DNA from: DASXUX01 sp036504595
GTDB lineage: Bacteria > Planctomycetota > SZUA-567 > H5-PLA8
Direction: 5' to 3'
Length of the DNA stretch: 64,000 nucleotides
Assembly (NCBI GenBank): GCA_036504595.1
Contig: DASXUX010000095.1
Span: 540,572-604,571 of the forward strand
The translations under genes and the position numbers were made by a program. Shown here piece by piece: positions 8,357 to 19,300 of the stretch (positions are counted from its first letter, which is position 1; the number at the start of each line of letters is the position of its first letter). The notes under the pieces are model-generated. The model was not told where the DNA came from. It did not search any database and worked only from the letters and a program-made list of their open reading frames with translations.

Positions 8357-10192
8357 ATGAAGAAGCATCACCTTAGGCGGGGGTTGAGCTGCGTTGGCCT
8401 TGGGCTACTGGCTGGTTGCCTCGGCTTCTCCCTGGCGTTGGCCACGTCCACGGTGGACGTGGTAAAGGGCGGCGCCGAAGTTCGCGCGATTACCACGAAC
8501 GTCACGCGTACGCCTGTATCGTTTGCGACGGGCCCCGATCTGGGCGTCGTCGTGGTCGGCACCCAGTTCACGCGGCAGATCCTTGCGCAATTCGGGTTCA
8601 AGCCGCACTTGTTCTCTTTCGGCTCCGTGATGCCGACGAGCGCTCTGACGCTGCTCACGGACGGATTGTTGTCGGGCACGAAGACTGACACGGATCCGGA
8701 AACATTCGAAATCCGCGTCATCGACGAAGCCGACCTGGGGCTGGTGCCGCCGACCAAGCGCCTGTTCACGCTTTCAGGCGTTAAGTCGCAGCAAGACCCT
8801 CAGCTCGCGCTGCAGTTCGTCAATGGACCGAGCTTGCCGGTTGCGGTGGCTCACGAACCGTATTCCTTTACGTTCCACGCCAATGGCGGCTCGCCGGCGT
8901 ACACCTTTGAGTTTGCCAGCGATGCGGACTTCGGCGCGGCGGCCAAATTCGCGCTGGCATTGGATCCGGTAACGGGCGAACTCTTCGGCCGGCCGGTCAT
9001 GCCAACGGCGGTGGGAGAACCAGTCACCTTCACGCTGCTTTGCCGCGACTCGATCGGCACGACGACTCGGCGCACGTTCTCCTTGGTGGTTCTGGCGGGC
9101 ACGATCAGTTCCGACCTGGTCGCCACGTCCGGCACCTTCAAGCTGAACTTCGGCACACAGACAGCGACGGACGCGTTCAAGCTCACGCTCCTGCTGAACA
9201 AGACCGACCTGGCCCGCGCTGGGATTCGCCAGACGGCCGACCTCGAAAAATTGCCGATCCAGATAAACTTCGGCGGCGTTGCCGTGCCGCCGCACCTGAC
9301 CCAGTTCAATGCCCTGGGCCAACCAACTAGCGCGGCGTTCCCAAATACCTTTGACAAGTCCGGTTCGGTGCGTTTCCCGAACATTTTGCAGAACCTTTTG
9401 CCGATAGCGGGCGAGAAGCTTAGCTTTGAGATCAAGCTGGATCCCAAGACGGGCATCCTGACCGTCACGGGCCAGAACTTCGACATGATCAAGACCTTGG
9501 GCGCGAACTTCAGCACATTCAAGAACCCGATTATCCCAATGAACGTCAGGATCGGCGCCGCCGCCGCCACGAGTTCGACGACTGGAACAACCACGACGAC
9601 CTCAACCGGCCCCATCGATCCGGCTACTGTCCAGTTCGACAAAACCGACGTGATCCGGTTCATGTATCAGCGCAATGTAAACGTGGGTAAAGGCAGTGCC
9701 GCGGCGAACGACAAGTTCCCGCCCGGCGGACTGTTCATCATCACGAAGGTACTCGGCACGGAGAAGAAGATCAGTCAGACGGTCGATAACATCGTGCTCA
9801 AGTGCTCGGGTTTGATGCGCGCACCCAAAGGTGCGCCGGTCACCTTCCAGAGCAGCGACTTCGTGGACATCTTCCTCGGCAAGGTTCCGCTGGGCCGCTT
9901 CCCGGCAACCAGCCTGAAGAACGACGGCAGCAAGCTCACGTTCCGCAATGACGACTCGAAGGCCGCGCCGCTGCACAATTTCATCATTGATAACAAGAGA
10001 GGCACAATTTACTTCGATACGTTCGGCCTCTTGCCCCGCGGCATCTTCGGTGAAGACATCCTGGTCGGCGGCGAACCGCTGGTGACCACCATTACGGTCT
10101 CCATTGCAACGCCGGGTGCCGTGAACTTCTCGTTCGACGGCCAGTCTGCTGTGGCGCTGTTCCGCAGAGGCAAGACGATCAAGAATAAGTAG
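8357..10192 (+). CDS. Secreted or lipid-anchored Ig-like domain protein
   Basis: A protein of about 611 residues starting at MKKHHLRRGLSC, chosen because AGGAGG lies 11 bp upstream; a longer reading would place 24 residues before the basic signal-peptide start. The leader contains LLAGC (Cys21), a good lipobox, but hydrophobic sequence continues to LALA, so either signal peptidase could act. An He_PIG/Ig-like domain occupies about 145-250 (SYTFHANGGSPAYTFE-like blocks). Two beta-rich segments starting GTFKLNFG follow, separated by a Thr/Ser linker near 404-418. The C-terminal segments resemble the C-terminal domain of the CAP/Ig protein at 2024-3970, so both may belong to one surface-protein family. 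A strong terminator follows. Confidence 0.7.
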   Translation: MKKHHLRRGLSCVGLGLLAGCLGFSLALATSTVDVVKGGAEVRAITTNVTRTPVSFATGPDLGVVVVGTQFTRQILAQFGFKPHLFSFGSVMPTSALTLLTDGLLSGTKTDTDPETFEIRVIDEADLGLVPPTKRLFTLSGVKSQQDPQLALQFVNGPSLPVAVAHEPYSFTFHANGGSPAYTFEFASDADFGAAAKFALALDPVTGELFGRPVMPTAVGEPVTFTLLCRDSIGTTTRRTFSLVVLAGTISSDLVATSGTFKLNFGTQTATDAFKLTLLLNKTDLARAGIRQTADLEKLPIQINFGGVAVPPHLTQFNALGQPTSAAFPNTFDKSGSVRFPNILQNLLPIAGEKLSFEIKLDPKTGILTVTGQNFDMIKTLGANFSTFKNPIIPMNVRIGAAAATSSTTGTTTTTSTGPIDPATVQFDKTDVIRFMYQRNVNVGKGSAAANDKFPPGGLFIITKVLGTEKKISQTVDNIVLKCSGLMRAPKGAPVTFQSSDFVDIFLGKVPLGRFPATSLKNDGSKLTFRNDDSKAAPLHNFIIDNKRGTIYFDTFGLLPRGIFGEDILVGGEPLVTTITVSIATPGAVNFSFDGQSAVALFRRGKTIKNK

Positions 10193-10221
10193 TCGAAACA
10201 TCAGGCAGTGCGCAGGTCGAG

Positions 10222-10257
10222 AAGCCCAAGGGTTGGAGGAGGCCCTTGGGCTTTTTC
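10222..10257 (+). terminator. Rho-independent terminator
   Basis: A perfect 11-bp stem, AAGCCCAAGGG / CCCTTGGGCTT, with a 10-nt loop is followed by a short T-run. It sits 30 bp after the stop of the secreted protein gene. Confidence 0.9.
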
Positions 10258-10258
10258 T

Positions 10259-10392
10259 ATTGCAGATTTCAGATTGCGGATTGCGGATTAAACGACCTGC
10301 GTTGATCGAGCGAAAAACGAGGAGAACGTGCGAGCCGACCGCACATGGCGCTCGCATTCATCAATCCGCAATCCGAAATCTGCAATCCGAAA
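10259..10392. repeat. Inverted pair of GATTGCGGATT word repeats
   Basis: ATTGCAGATTTCAGATTGCG plus GATTGCGGATT at 10259-10290 is matched in reverse complement by CAATCCGCAATCCGAAATC plus TGCAATCCGAAA at 10362-10392, about 70 bp away. The pair lies between two convergent genes. Confidence 0.85.
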
Positions 10393-10397
10393 GCGAA

Positions 10398-13300
10398 TCA
10401 CTCGCCCAGATCGACTCTCAGCGTGCGCACCGGGCCCATGTTGCCGGCCTGGTTGCAGGCCTGAACGTGTGCGTACCATATGCCGCGCCGGCCACTCATG
10501 CGCTGCGATGTTTGCGCGCAATTGACCACGGACGCAGGCGCGGCATCCGGTTCCTGATCCAGCCGGAACGAGTATCCCGCGATGCCGGTCGGATCAGGCT
10601 CAGCGTCCCACTCGAAGCTTCCGCCGGCGCTCGCCTGCCAGCACAGGTCCACATTGTCCAGCGTGAGAGTCGCGCCACGCTTGCAGCCATCCCGCCCGTG
10701 AGCGCTGAGAATAATCTTGCTCACGATGCGCACCGGCAGGTCCGGGCGAGCCGCATCGATGATCTTCCGCAGATTGATGCTCGCATGACGCCACGTCCCG
10801 TCCGCGACAACGCCGTCGATTTTTCCTGCCGCCATTCCGCCTTCCGCCGCCGAGCCATCGCCGGTGAAACGAATCGTCAACCATTGTCCGAGCACCTCGA
10901 CGAGCACATCGACGCACATTCCGGGATCGGCCTTGTAGTCGAAGTGCAGCAGCGACATGCGGTCGAAATACCAGGCGTTCTTGTGGAGCATGATCTGAAC
11001 GTCGGCGTCATCGTCCAGCGCGGTGAAGCGAACTGCGCGGCGGCCGAAGCAGGCTTGAGCCGGATCGTCCAGCCAGTCCATGCGGCAATCACGCATCGCG
11101 TGCACGTGGCCCGTGTGACTCTCGAAATCCAGCCCGAAGCTGGTCTCTAAAGCCATCTGCCGGTGCGCTCCCGCATCCGCGACGGGCGCGCGGAACCGCA
11201 GATGCGCGATGGCCGGCCCCTTCCCTCCCCGTTCGCTGATCGCGTTGAACTTGAACGTGTACGGCGCGGCGGCCTGGTTGCCCAGAAGGTCTCGCAATCC
11301 GCTGAGTTCCACGCTCACCGGCCCCGGCGCCCAATTCAGCCCGGCCGCCAGCGTATTGAACGTGACGACAGTCAGCCCGGACTCGCGGCTCACTGTCCGC
11401 CCACCGCCGGACATGACGACGCCCGCAACGGACAGGCGCAACGAATCCAGATCGATGCCGCTGTCTTCGCGCACAAAAAACTTCAACGTCTGCCCGGCGA
11501 AGTTGCCCCCCGCGGCAGGTTCCGTGCGGACGACCTCTGGCGGAGCGCAATCCAGGAAGAATTTCAAATGTGCCGGCTGGGACCAAACGCCGGCGCCGTT
11601 GCGCACGCGCACGTGCAGGTAATTCCATCCGTCCTTCACCGCGACGCCAGCGCGTTTCTGCGCCGCAGCAAGCGTTTCCCCCGGGCGAACCTGCTGTTTG
11701 CCTTGCGGATCGCTGTCCTCACGCTCATCGACGGACGTGGCGTACTCCAGGATACCCGTGATGTCCTGTGCGTCCCACGAAAACGTCAGGTCTTCCGCGC
11801 GCCCCGCCGCCAGCGGCTGAACGCGATGAATCCAGTACTCCATGCTGCGCCGATTGCCGCGCCAGCCGTGGTCGTGCAGGCTGAGGCCCGTGACCTCGGT
11901 CGGAACACTCGCGGCCTGTGAGGATTTCGGGGGCATCCACATGATCCGCGGCCCCAGAGAGGGCCATCCGGCTTTGGCGGTGCTCAGCAAGGAATCCAGC
12001 GGGATCGTGGTACGTTGCCATTTGCCGTCGCTCACGAAATTCTCGGGCGGACCGCAGCGGGTGGCGATTTCATGCGATAGCGGATCGCGCGCATCACCGA
12101 TATCCGTAAGAATGACCGCGTGCACCGCCCCGTTCTGATCGTGGATGTGCAGATTGACAGGCGTCTCGAACGGAATGCGGTACTCAAGCTGCAAGTACGG
12201 GAAGCGCCGCAGCGAATAGCGTATGTCTTTCAGCGCGAACCCGAACGCCGACCCGTCCATCATGTTGACGACCTGGATACCGCGCGGTTGGCCCGCCGGG
12301 GCCCACGGCGGCGCGTCGTCGCTGGGTTGCAGTCGAGCGACCGGCGGCAGCGCAACGACATTGTTCAGCGTCAAGGGCGCCACAGGGATAAAGTCCCCGC
12401 CCGGCCCCACGCTCACTGAAATGACGGGAGCAGCCACCGCCTTGCCCGCGCTGGCCGCTGGTTGTGGATCATAGGTGTACGTCGTGGAGAAACCGCCGGC
12501 GCTCGGGTTCTGCGCGCGATCCTCAAAACCCAACAACTTCAGCCGCAGTGTCGTTCCTTGAGCAAGCGGCGGCAAGTTGAGGCGAAGCAAATCGATCGTC
12601 AGGGTTTGCTTCAGGTGATCAAAAACGGTCATGTCGCGCGGAACAGCGATTCCGTTCAATTCAGCTTGAAGAGATTCAACGTTGATCCCGTCCGAGGGAG
12701 CGCGAAAAACGATCGTCATGCTGCGGCCGTCGCCAGCGGGATCGAACGGCCAGATCACTTTCTCAACGGCCGGCGTTGTGCGCGCCAGTTCGGACGGGGC
12801 ATAGGCGACGATGTTGCTGATCGAATACGCCGCGCCGACGTGATTGCCGTTCATCCCAGCCAGGAGGTAACCGTGGTTGTCCAGATTCCCCATCATCAGG
12901 CGATAGGCTTGCCGGTGCGGCCGGTTGAAGCCGCGCTGCTGCCACATCATCCGCCACGACTGCGAGAGATCGAACTGAATCGCGTGCCAGCGGCCATCGG
13001 CAACCACGCCTGGCACTTCGCCAGCCAAGGGGGCGTATTCGTTCGACTCTCGCGGGCCAGTCAGCCGCCAGCGAAAAGCGCCGTGTTGCCGTGGGTTGAT
13101 GCTGCGTACATCCTGCGAGGAAACGTCTATTAGGTAAAGATCCACCATCGCGCCCGGCTCGATGCAGTAGGCGAAGCGCAAAATCCCCTTGCCTTCCGGG
13201 TCGACGATGAAGTTCTTCCACTGCAGCGCCATCGGGCCGCCGCTGACTGCGTTCACGACGCGGTAGGCTGGCGGGAAGGCGCCCGGCAGAGGCGCGAAAA

Positions 13301-16133
13301 CCTTCGTCTCCGCGTCTGCGTCGGCGGGCTTGAACGCATCCGGCGGGCTCGACAGAGCCGTTTCAATGGCGGCGGGCAACGCCTGCGGTTCCAGACGCGT
13401 CAGCACCTCCTGGTCGAAACGGTTGATGACACGTGCGTCCTGATATAGCGCCGCACGACGCGGTTCAAAGGGCGCCGCTCGGCAGCCGGAATGTGCGATT
13501 CGCACCCGGGCAAGCAGGAAGCCGTTATCCATCGTCCAGAACGCGACGCGGCCTTCCGGAATAGGATCAGGGTCATCAAAGCTGAACGCAAGATGTCCGT
13601 CGCGATAGAACGAAACGGTTTTGCCGATCTTCTCGAACTTCACACGGAACCAACGCTGGTGCAATTCGGGCTTGTCCGGGTGCTTGACGCGATCGCTGAC
13701 GACCCGGTCGTCCTCCAGCGTCGATTCCGCAACCATCACGCCCTTGCGGTACAGACGCGTCCAACTGTTGTTGTCGCCGGCGAAGATCAGTGTGTATCCG
13801 GAATCGAGATTCATTCCGTCGCCGCAAATCGTCATGTTGTAGTCGCCGGGGCGTTCGTACGGCGGATCCTCTTTTTGCATCATCAGCGAGACGGCGGCCT
13901 CAACACTGATGTCCCCGGAGAAAATGTATTTGTTCCAGATTGCCGCCAGCGTCTTCGTCCGGCCGCCGAACCAGGACCAGCGCGGGTCGCAAATCCACTT
14001 ATTGAGCAACCCCCAGCGGCCGCATTCGACTTCCCAATCCACCGGCGACGTATTGAACGTGTACTCGAGAATGTTCGACGCAGTGACATGGACGGCTCGC
14101 GGCTCGCCGAGATTCTTCAGGCCGCGAATCGCGACCTGTGAGCGCGCAAGAGGCGCTCCGTCGGCGATGCCGCTATCGAAGGCGAGTTTGGCGCCGTCGA
14201 TGTCGGCCTCGAAACGGCGGCCGTTTTGCCGCAGCGCAACTCGCTGGATTGTTTTCGGCACGGCGATGCTGCTTGCTGTCGGACCGGCGCCGAGCACGGC
14301 CTTTCCGCCGCTGATCTTGAGAGCAGAATCACCCTCTTGCGGAATTCCGCCTGTGCGCAAGCGCACCTCAAGGTCGTTGAACTTCGGCTTATTGATGACA
14401 AGCGCCTGCTCGCCCGGAAAGCGCGACTTGTGGACCGCCCAACCGGTCTCGATGTTGCGATCCCACTCCAGCGCAGGGTTCGCCCAAAGTTCCATGTCGT
14501 TCTCGGAGGCGAAGATATCGTTGATCTCGCGCTCTGGGTGATGCGCGGCCACGAGGACTCCGCGATCGGCGGCCACGCGCACGTCATCAAAGAAAACAGG
14601 CGCGCCTTTCATCGCATAAAGACCGATCTGCCCGCGTTTCAGACCCGGCACGCGGGCGCTAAGGACTTCGTTGCCATCGATGCGACACGAAATCTGCTCG
14701 CCGCTCCAATCGACGGCCATCAGATAAAACTCATACGGACGATAGCCGCCCGAGCGTTCCGCAAGAACCGATTCCTTGCCGCCGCTCACACGCACAAGCT
14801 GAAGTCGATCAAACTCCCCTCCCGCGCTCTTGGCTGCTGAACCGGTTGCCAAGTCGGGGCCGCGCCAGCGAAACAGCACGTAGTCCCTGGGCGATGTCAC
14901 CGCGACGGCCAATCCGACGCCGCCATCGCCCAGCGGCTTGATCGCCGCCTCGGCTGCGTAGTCGCTCCAGCCGGGTTCGCCGGCCAGGATTAAAGCGACT
15001 GAGCCGTCGTTCGCATCCGGGGTTGCGGACAGAACCGGTATCGGCACGGATTCCGTTGCCGTGCCCCAGCGGTATTGGTCGCGGATGATATTTACGTCGC
15101 GCGGCGCCTTTTCACCAGGCCGCAGAATCCGAAGCTGCACATCCCGCGTGAACGTGCGCTGGAGCAACTGCTGCATCTCCCATCCGGCTTCGCTGTTGAG
15201 CGGCCGCCCATCGACGGCCAGAATAATGTCGTCTTCCTGCAGTCCCGCACGCGCAGCCGGCGCACCACCGGTAATGCGAGCAATGTGCAGCGTGCCCTCA
15301 TAAGAGGAGAGCATGACGCCCAGGCCCGCGCCGTCCTCCTCGCGCGTGCGATCCTTGTACAGCGGGTCGGCGTCCGCCTCCTCTGCGCCGAAGCTCGCCC
15401 GCAACGAGAACGGGTTCGCGCTCCGTTCCGGAAAAGCCAGCGCCGTCAGTTCCCATTTTCCACAAAACGCGCGCCACACGCCGTTGGACGAGTTGCGCAT
15501 GAAACTATCTTCGAAATGGATGGCATCCAGCGCCAGCGTGCGCAGCGCACCCGTCCGAACACCGTCCCCGAGAATCTGACATCCGCTGCGTCCCAAAAGA
15601 AGTTTCTGCGCGGCGGCATCCGGGGACCAACTCAGAAGTTGCTGAGATCCCAGCCATACCGTCAGTTCGCCGCGGCGCCACAGCACGCCCAAGGCGGTTT
15701 CGCCCGCACTAATCTGCGGCGCAACTCCCTTCGAAAGAACGGTGGTTCTGTCGGCCGCATCGAGGCGCTCAAGCGCCGATCCGCTGCTGCTAAGGCGCAC
15801 CCGCAGGCCTTTGCCCGTATCGGGATCGAAGGAAAGGTAGAGATCGAGCAAGTCGGATGTACCCTTCTTGCCCGCTACTTCAAACGTCTGCTCAACCCAA
15901 AAAGGGCCGCGCTTGCTCTCCTCGTCGTCGGCAAAGCGAAGGTCGTGTGAAGTCGTTGGCGGCTGTTTTTCTGGCTGTGTCGTTTGGGCAGCGCTTGAAC
16001 CCTTCGCCGGTCGTGGAGGGGCCGGCGTGTGCGGCTTCTTGCGGCTGTTGCGCATTTGTTGCCGGACGAACAATCCGGCAATAAAGCAGAACAGGAAGAC
16101 GAGGAAGAGCCACGCCCAAATGTTTCGCCGCAC
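10398..16133 (-). CDS. Giant membrane-anchored protein with PDZ and repeated jelly-roll/Ig-like domains
   Basis: A 1,911-residue protein, the largest here. An N-terminal transmembrane helix (WLFLVFLFCFIAGLFV, about 7-23) precedes a proline/basic stretch. A lectin-like region comes next, and a PDZ domain at about 265-345 (LHIARITGGAPAARAGLQED, DIILAVDGRPLN). The rest consists of several concanavalin/carbohydrate-binding jelly-roll segments (repeated phrases such as MVDLYLIDV, VNLHIHDQ and MCVDVLVEV, each followed by a DGxWxxxxxxL pattern), FN3/Ig-like segments (FSWDAQD, PPEVVRTEPAAGG) and a final FEWDAEPDPTGIAGYSFRLD module. GTG start with GGGAG 7 bp upstream. Probably anchored at the cell surface with the bulk outside the cytoplasm; no catalytic motif was recognised. 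Confidence 0.75.
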   Translation of the reverse strand: MRRNIWAWLFLVFLFCFIAGLFVRQQMRNSRKKPHTPAPPRPAKGSSAAQTTQPEKQPPTTSHDLRFADDEESKRGPFWVEQTFEVAGKKGTSDLLDLYLSFDPDTGKGLRVRLSSSGSALERLDAADRTTVLSKGVAPQISAGETALGVLWRRGELTVWLGSQQLLSWSPDAAAQKLLLGRSGCQILGDGVRTGALRTLALDAIHFEDSFMRNSSNGVWRAFCGKWELTALAFPERSANPFSLRASFGAEEADADPLYKDRTREEDGAGLGVMLSSYEGTLHIARITGGAPAARAGLQEDDIILAVDGRPLNSEAGWEMQQLLQRTFTRDVQLRILRPGEKAPRDVNIIRDQYRWGTATESVPIPVLSATPDANDGSVALILAGEPGWSDYAAEAAIKPLGDGGVGLAVAVTSPRDYVLFRWRGPDLATGSAAKSAGGEFDRLQLVRVSGGKESVLAERSGGYRPYEFYLMAVDWSGEQISCRIDGNEVLSARVPGLKRGQIGLYAMKGAPVFFDDVRVAADRGVLVAAHHPEREINDIFASENDMELWANPALEWDRNIETGWAVHKSRFPGEQALVINKPKFNDLEVRLRTGGIPQEGDSALKISGGKAVLGAGPTASSIAVPKTIQRVALRQNGRRFEADIDGAKLAFDSGIADGAPLARSQVAIRGLKNLGEPRAVHVTASNILEYTFNTSPVDWEVECGRWGLLNKWICDPRWSWFGGRTKTLAAIWNKYIFSGDISVEAAVSLMMQKEDPPYERPGDYNMTICGDGMNLDSGYTLIFAGDNNSWTRLYRKGVMVAESTLEDDRVVSDRVKHPDKPELHQRWFRVKFEKIGKTVSFYRDGHLAFSFDDPDPIPEGRVAFWTMDNGFLLARVRIAHSGCRAAPFEPRRAALYQDARVINRFDQEVLTRLEPQALPAAIETALSSPPDAFKPADADAETKVFAPLPGAFPPAYRVVNAVSGGPMALQWKNFIVDPEGKGILRFAYCIEPGAMVDLYLIDVSSQDVRSINPRQHGAFRWRLTGPRESNEYAPLAGEVPGVVADGRWHAIQFDLSQSWRMMWQQRGFNRPHRQAYRLMMGNLDNHGYLLAGMNGNHVGAAYSISNIVAYAPSELARTTPAVEKVIWPFDPAGDGRSMTIVFRAPSDGINVESLQAELNGIAVPRDMTVFDHLKQTLTIDLLRLNLPPLAQGTTLRLKLLGFEDRAQNPSAGGFSTTYTYDPQPAASAGKAVAAPVISVSVGPGGDFIPVAPLTLNNVVALPPVARLQPSDDAPPWAPAGQPRGIQVVNMMDGSAFGFALKDIRYSLRRFPYLQLEYRIPFETPVNLHIHDQNGAVHAVILTDIGDARDPLSHEIATRCGPPENFVSDGKWQRTTIPLDSLLSTAKAGWPSLGPRIMWMPPKSSQAASVPTEVTGLSLHDHGWRGNRRSMEYWIHRVQPLAAGRAEDLTFSWDAQDITGILEYATSVDEREDSDPQGKQQVRPGETLAAAQKRAGVAVKDGWNYLHVRVRNGAGVWSQPAHLKFFLDCAPPEVVRTEPAAGGNFAGQTLKFFVREDSGIDLDSLRLSVAGVVMSGGGRTVSRESGLTVVTFNTLAAGLNWAPGPVSVELSGLRDLLGNQAAAPYTFKFNAISERGGKGPAIAHLRFRAPVADAGAHRQMALETSFGLDFESHTGHVHAMRDCRMDWLDDPAQACFGRRAVRFTALDDDADVQIMLHKNAWYFDRMSLLHFDYKADPGMCVDVLVEVLGQWLTIRFTGDGSAAEGGMAAGKIDGVVADGTWRHASINLRKIIDAARPDLPVRIVSKIILSAHGRDGCKRGATLTLDNVDLCWQASAGGSFEWDAEPDPTGIAGYSFRLDQEPDAAPASVVNCAQTSQRMSGRRGIWYAHVQACNQAGNMGPVRTLRVDLGE

Positions 16134-16393
16134 GCTCCGGCTCCCTGGCTTTAAGTCAGCGCTTCAGACTTCAAGAAAACGTCGCGCTAACGCTTGCATA
16201 AGTGACGCTCCGGCGCAAGAAGATTCTTCATCTTTTCAGGATTTCTTTGGGTCTAGCCAAATCCTCTGCGTCAGCCTCGGCTTCTAACCGTTATCGCCGC
16301 GAGAACGCCACGAAATTTTCAGCAAAGACTCGGTTTCCGCGCCGGAATTGTCGATACATCTCATTGCGCAAAGAAACCGAGTCCAGGCTGAAC

Positions 16394-19300
16394 ATGACCA
16401 GTGTAAGTGCTGAAATTAATGCTCCTTCCATATTACGTTCAACCACTCCGAAAACTCAGCGCGGCTTGAAGTTACAGATTTCCCTCCAACACGCACTTCC
16501 ATGGCCGGCGTTCAAGGTTGCAGTACGCTGCTGGGCGGACGGCTCACGCATACCCTTTGGTGAATTGCGTTTTCAGAACGGCTCGCTCATCTGGAATGGC
16601 CGCGGCATCCCCGTCGATGCAGTGGATGCCCTGCTGGTGCGTACGCTCCAGCAGATGCCCGCTCTGCCGGCGGAATCAGGGACGACGGCAGCGTTTCCGG
16701 ACCAGCGGTTGATCGGCACCCGCGATTTTGCGCCGGTCCTGGCCTTATTGCGACAGGCGTCCAGCGCATGCGACGTCAGCGAAGATGGACGCGTTTCGCA
16801 GGTAGAGGTTCTTGCAACGCCTGCGCAGCCCATCCTGGAAATCGTGCAGGTTCCTCAAGCTTCGCCCACCGAAGCCGTGCCGCGCATCATCGCGCGCGCG
16901 CATTTCCGCTGTCCGGAAAGCGACGAGAACCTGGGACAGCCAGCGCTGCGCTCGACGGCGTACTGGACGTTTTCGCGGCACATCTCTCCGCCTCCCGATC
17001 TGCCGGATGACTCGGTGTTGAAAGGGATCTTTGAGGCCGCAGGCCAAACAAGCCATACCTTCTGCGGCCATGAAGCGCTGGACCTGGTCCGGCGCGCACA
17101 GGCCGCCGGACGAAAAGGCTTGCCGCTGCGCCTCGACGAGCGGCTGCGCGCGCTCAAACTCTCAGATCAGACACTGCGCTCGCGCGTTCGTGTGATGCAG
17201 AATACTTCCGGCGAGATCGTCGTGCGCCAGGAACTGCTCACGCCGGACGGCCAAGTGGTGGATAGCTCTTCACTCATCGAAAAGACTTCGGCGAAGAGCG
17301 AAGAGCCAGGCGATAAAGAGCAGAAGGCAGCTTCCAGAGAACCCCGGTTCCTCACCGTCTCCGGGCGGACCTATCGCGTTCCCGATTCGGTGGCGGCGTT
17401 CCGACTTCAGCCAGAGCGGCGCCTGAATGGCGACGATGCCGCCGACTTCGTCAGCGATGAGTTACCGAAGCTCAAGGCCGAAGGCGCGGCGATCGACAGC
17501 GCTGTAGAAAGCCTGCGAGTATGCCGCGCGCTCAAACCGACCCTTTCCGTAACTCCCGACGAAGGCAACCCGGAAGCCGTGCAGGCGCAGTGGTGCTTTG
17601 AGGCGTTTGAGGCTGATCCGCATGGGCAGACAACAACGAACGATGGCCGGCCATGCCACACAGAAATTGCGCCATTGGAGATTCTCGCTGCCGCAGCAAA
17701 AGGCCAGCGCTATCTGCGGCACGGAGATGTGTTCGTTCGCGTGGATCGTCACGCGGTGAGCGTTTGCCGCAAGCAGCTTGAGAACGTGCAGGCTCTAGCC
17801 GACACGGGCGGGCACGCTCAGGGTGAGCAGGTCGCCGAACTGCTCTCTTGGGCGAAGAAGGCAGCCAGTGACGTGCATACGCCGTGGAACGTGTACGTGG
17901 CCGAAGCTGTCGAAGGCGCGCATAAGGTTAAGGACGCACCCGCGGCAGTGAATATTCGCCTGGACACTGAAGAGGAGGAGGGCGAGCCGTGGTTCACGCT
18001 TAACGCCACCTTTGATCATGATGGCGAGCAACTCACTGAAGACGAACTGCGCAAGCTGGTCCAGCAAGGGCGCAAGTGGTTCCGCAAAGGCAACGCTTGG
18101 ATCAAGGTCGATGCTCAAGCGCTCGAAAAGTTCGAACATGGCGTTCGCGAGAGCGGGATGCATCAGCAGTTCCGCAGTCGAGCCCGGCAGTTCTACTATC
18201 GCTTTAAGCCCGCCGCACGGGAACTCGTCACGGACATTTTCAGCATCGCGGGCACGATCGAGCACACGCAGCGGTACAAGAAGTTTCAAGACCAGTTGCG
18301 GGGCTTTGAGTCCATTGAACAACTGCCCACGCCAGCCGGAATGGCACTGACGCTGCGCTCGTACCAGCAGCGCGGGTTTGAGTGGCTTGCGTTCCTGGCG
18401 CACTATGGGCTCAACGGCGTGCTCGCCGACGACATGGGCCTCGGCAAAACGGCTCAGACACTGGCTGCGATCGCACGCATGAAAGAGACCTCCGGCCAGG
18501 GGCCTGCGCTGATTGTCACGCCAACCTCGCTGCTCGAAAACTGGCGCAACGAGTCAGCGAAGTTCACGCCCGGCCTGCGGGTGCTCATCTATCGCGGTTC
18601 GCCCAGCCGCCGCGATCGCCTGAGGCAAGAACTAGCCGGCTACGATATCGTCCTCGGCACATACGCTACCGTGCGCAACGACGCGTCGCTGCTGCGGATG
18701 ATCGAGTGGCGCTATGTGATCCTTGACGAGGCACACTTCATCAAGAACTCCGCCGCCGCGACAACCAAAGCGGTGAAAACCATTCCGGCGAAGCATCGCC
18801 TTGCGCTCACCGGCACGCCGATTCAGAACCGCCTGTCGGAACTCTGGTCGCTCTTCGATTTCCTCATGCCCGGTTTCCTCGGCCGCCAGACGCGCTTCCT
18901 CGAAGGCTACGAAGAACCGATCGCACGCATGCAGTCCGGCCGATCTGAAACCCGCGACGAGGAAACAGAAGGTCAGGAGGCGCTCGGACACCTGCGAGAG
19001 CGCATCCGGCCCTTTGTGCTGCGCCGGCTGAAGACCGACGTCGCCAGCGAACTTCCGCCGAAGATCGAGAACGATGTGTTCTGCTCGCTTTCGCCGGAGC
19101 AGGTCGCGCTGTACCGTTCCTTTGGCGAATCCGCCGAGGCGAAGCAGGCCGTCAGCGAAGTGGTCGCGAAGGGCGTTGATGGCGCGTGCACGGCGATCCT
19201 GGCCGCGCTGACCGCGCTACGCAAGATCTGCAACCATCCCGACCTGATGTGCCTGCCTAAAAACTCCGGGAGGCAGCGGATCGCCGAGCCCCTGCCGGGG

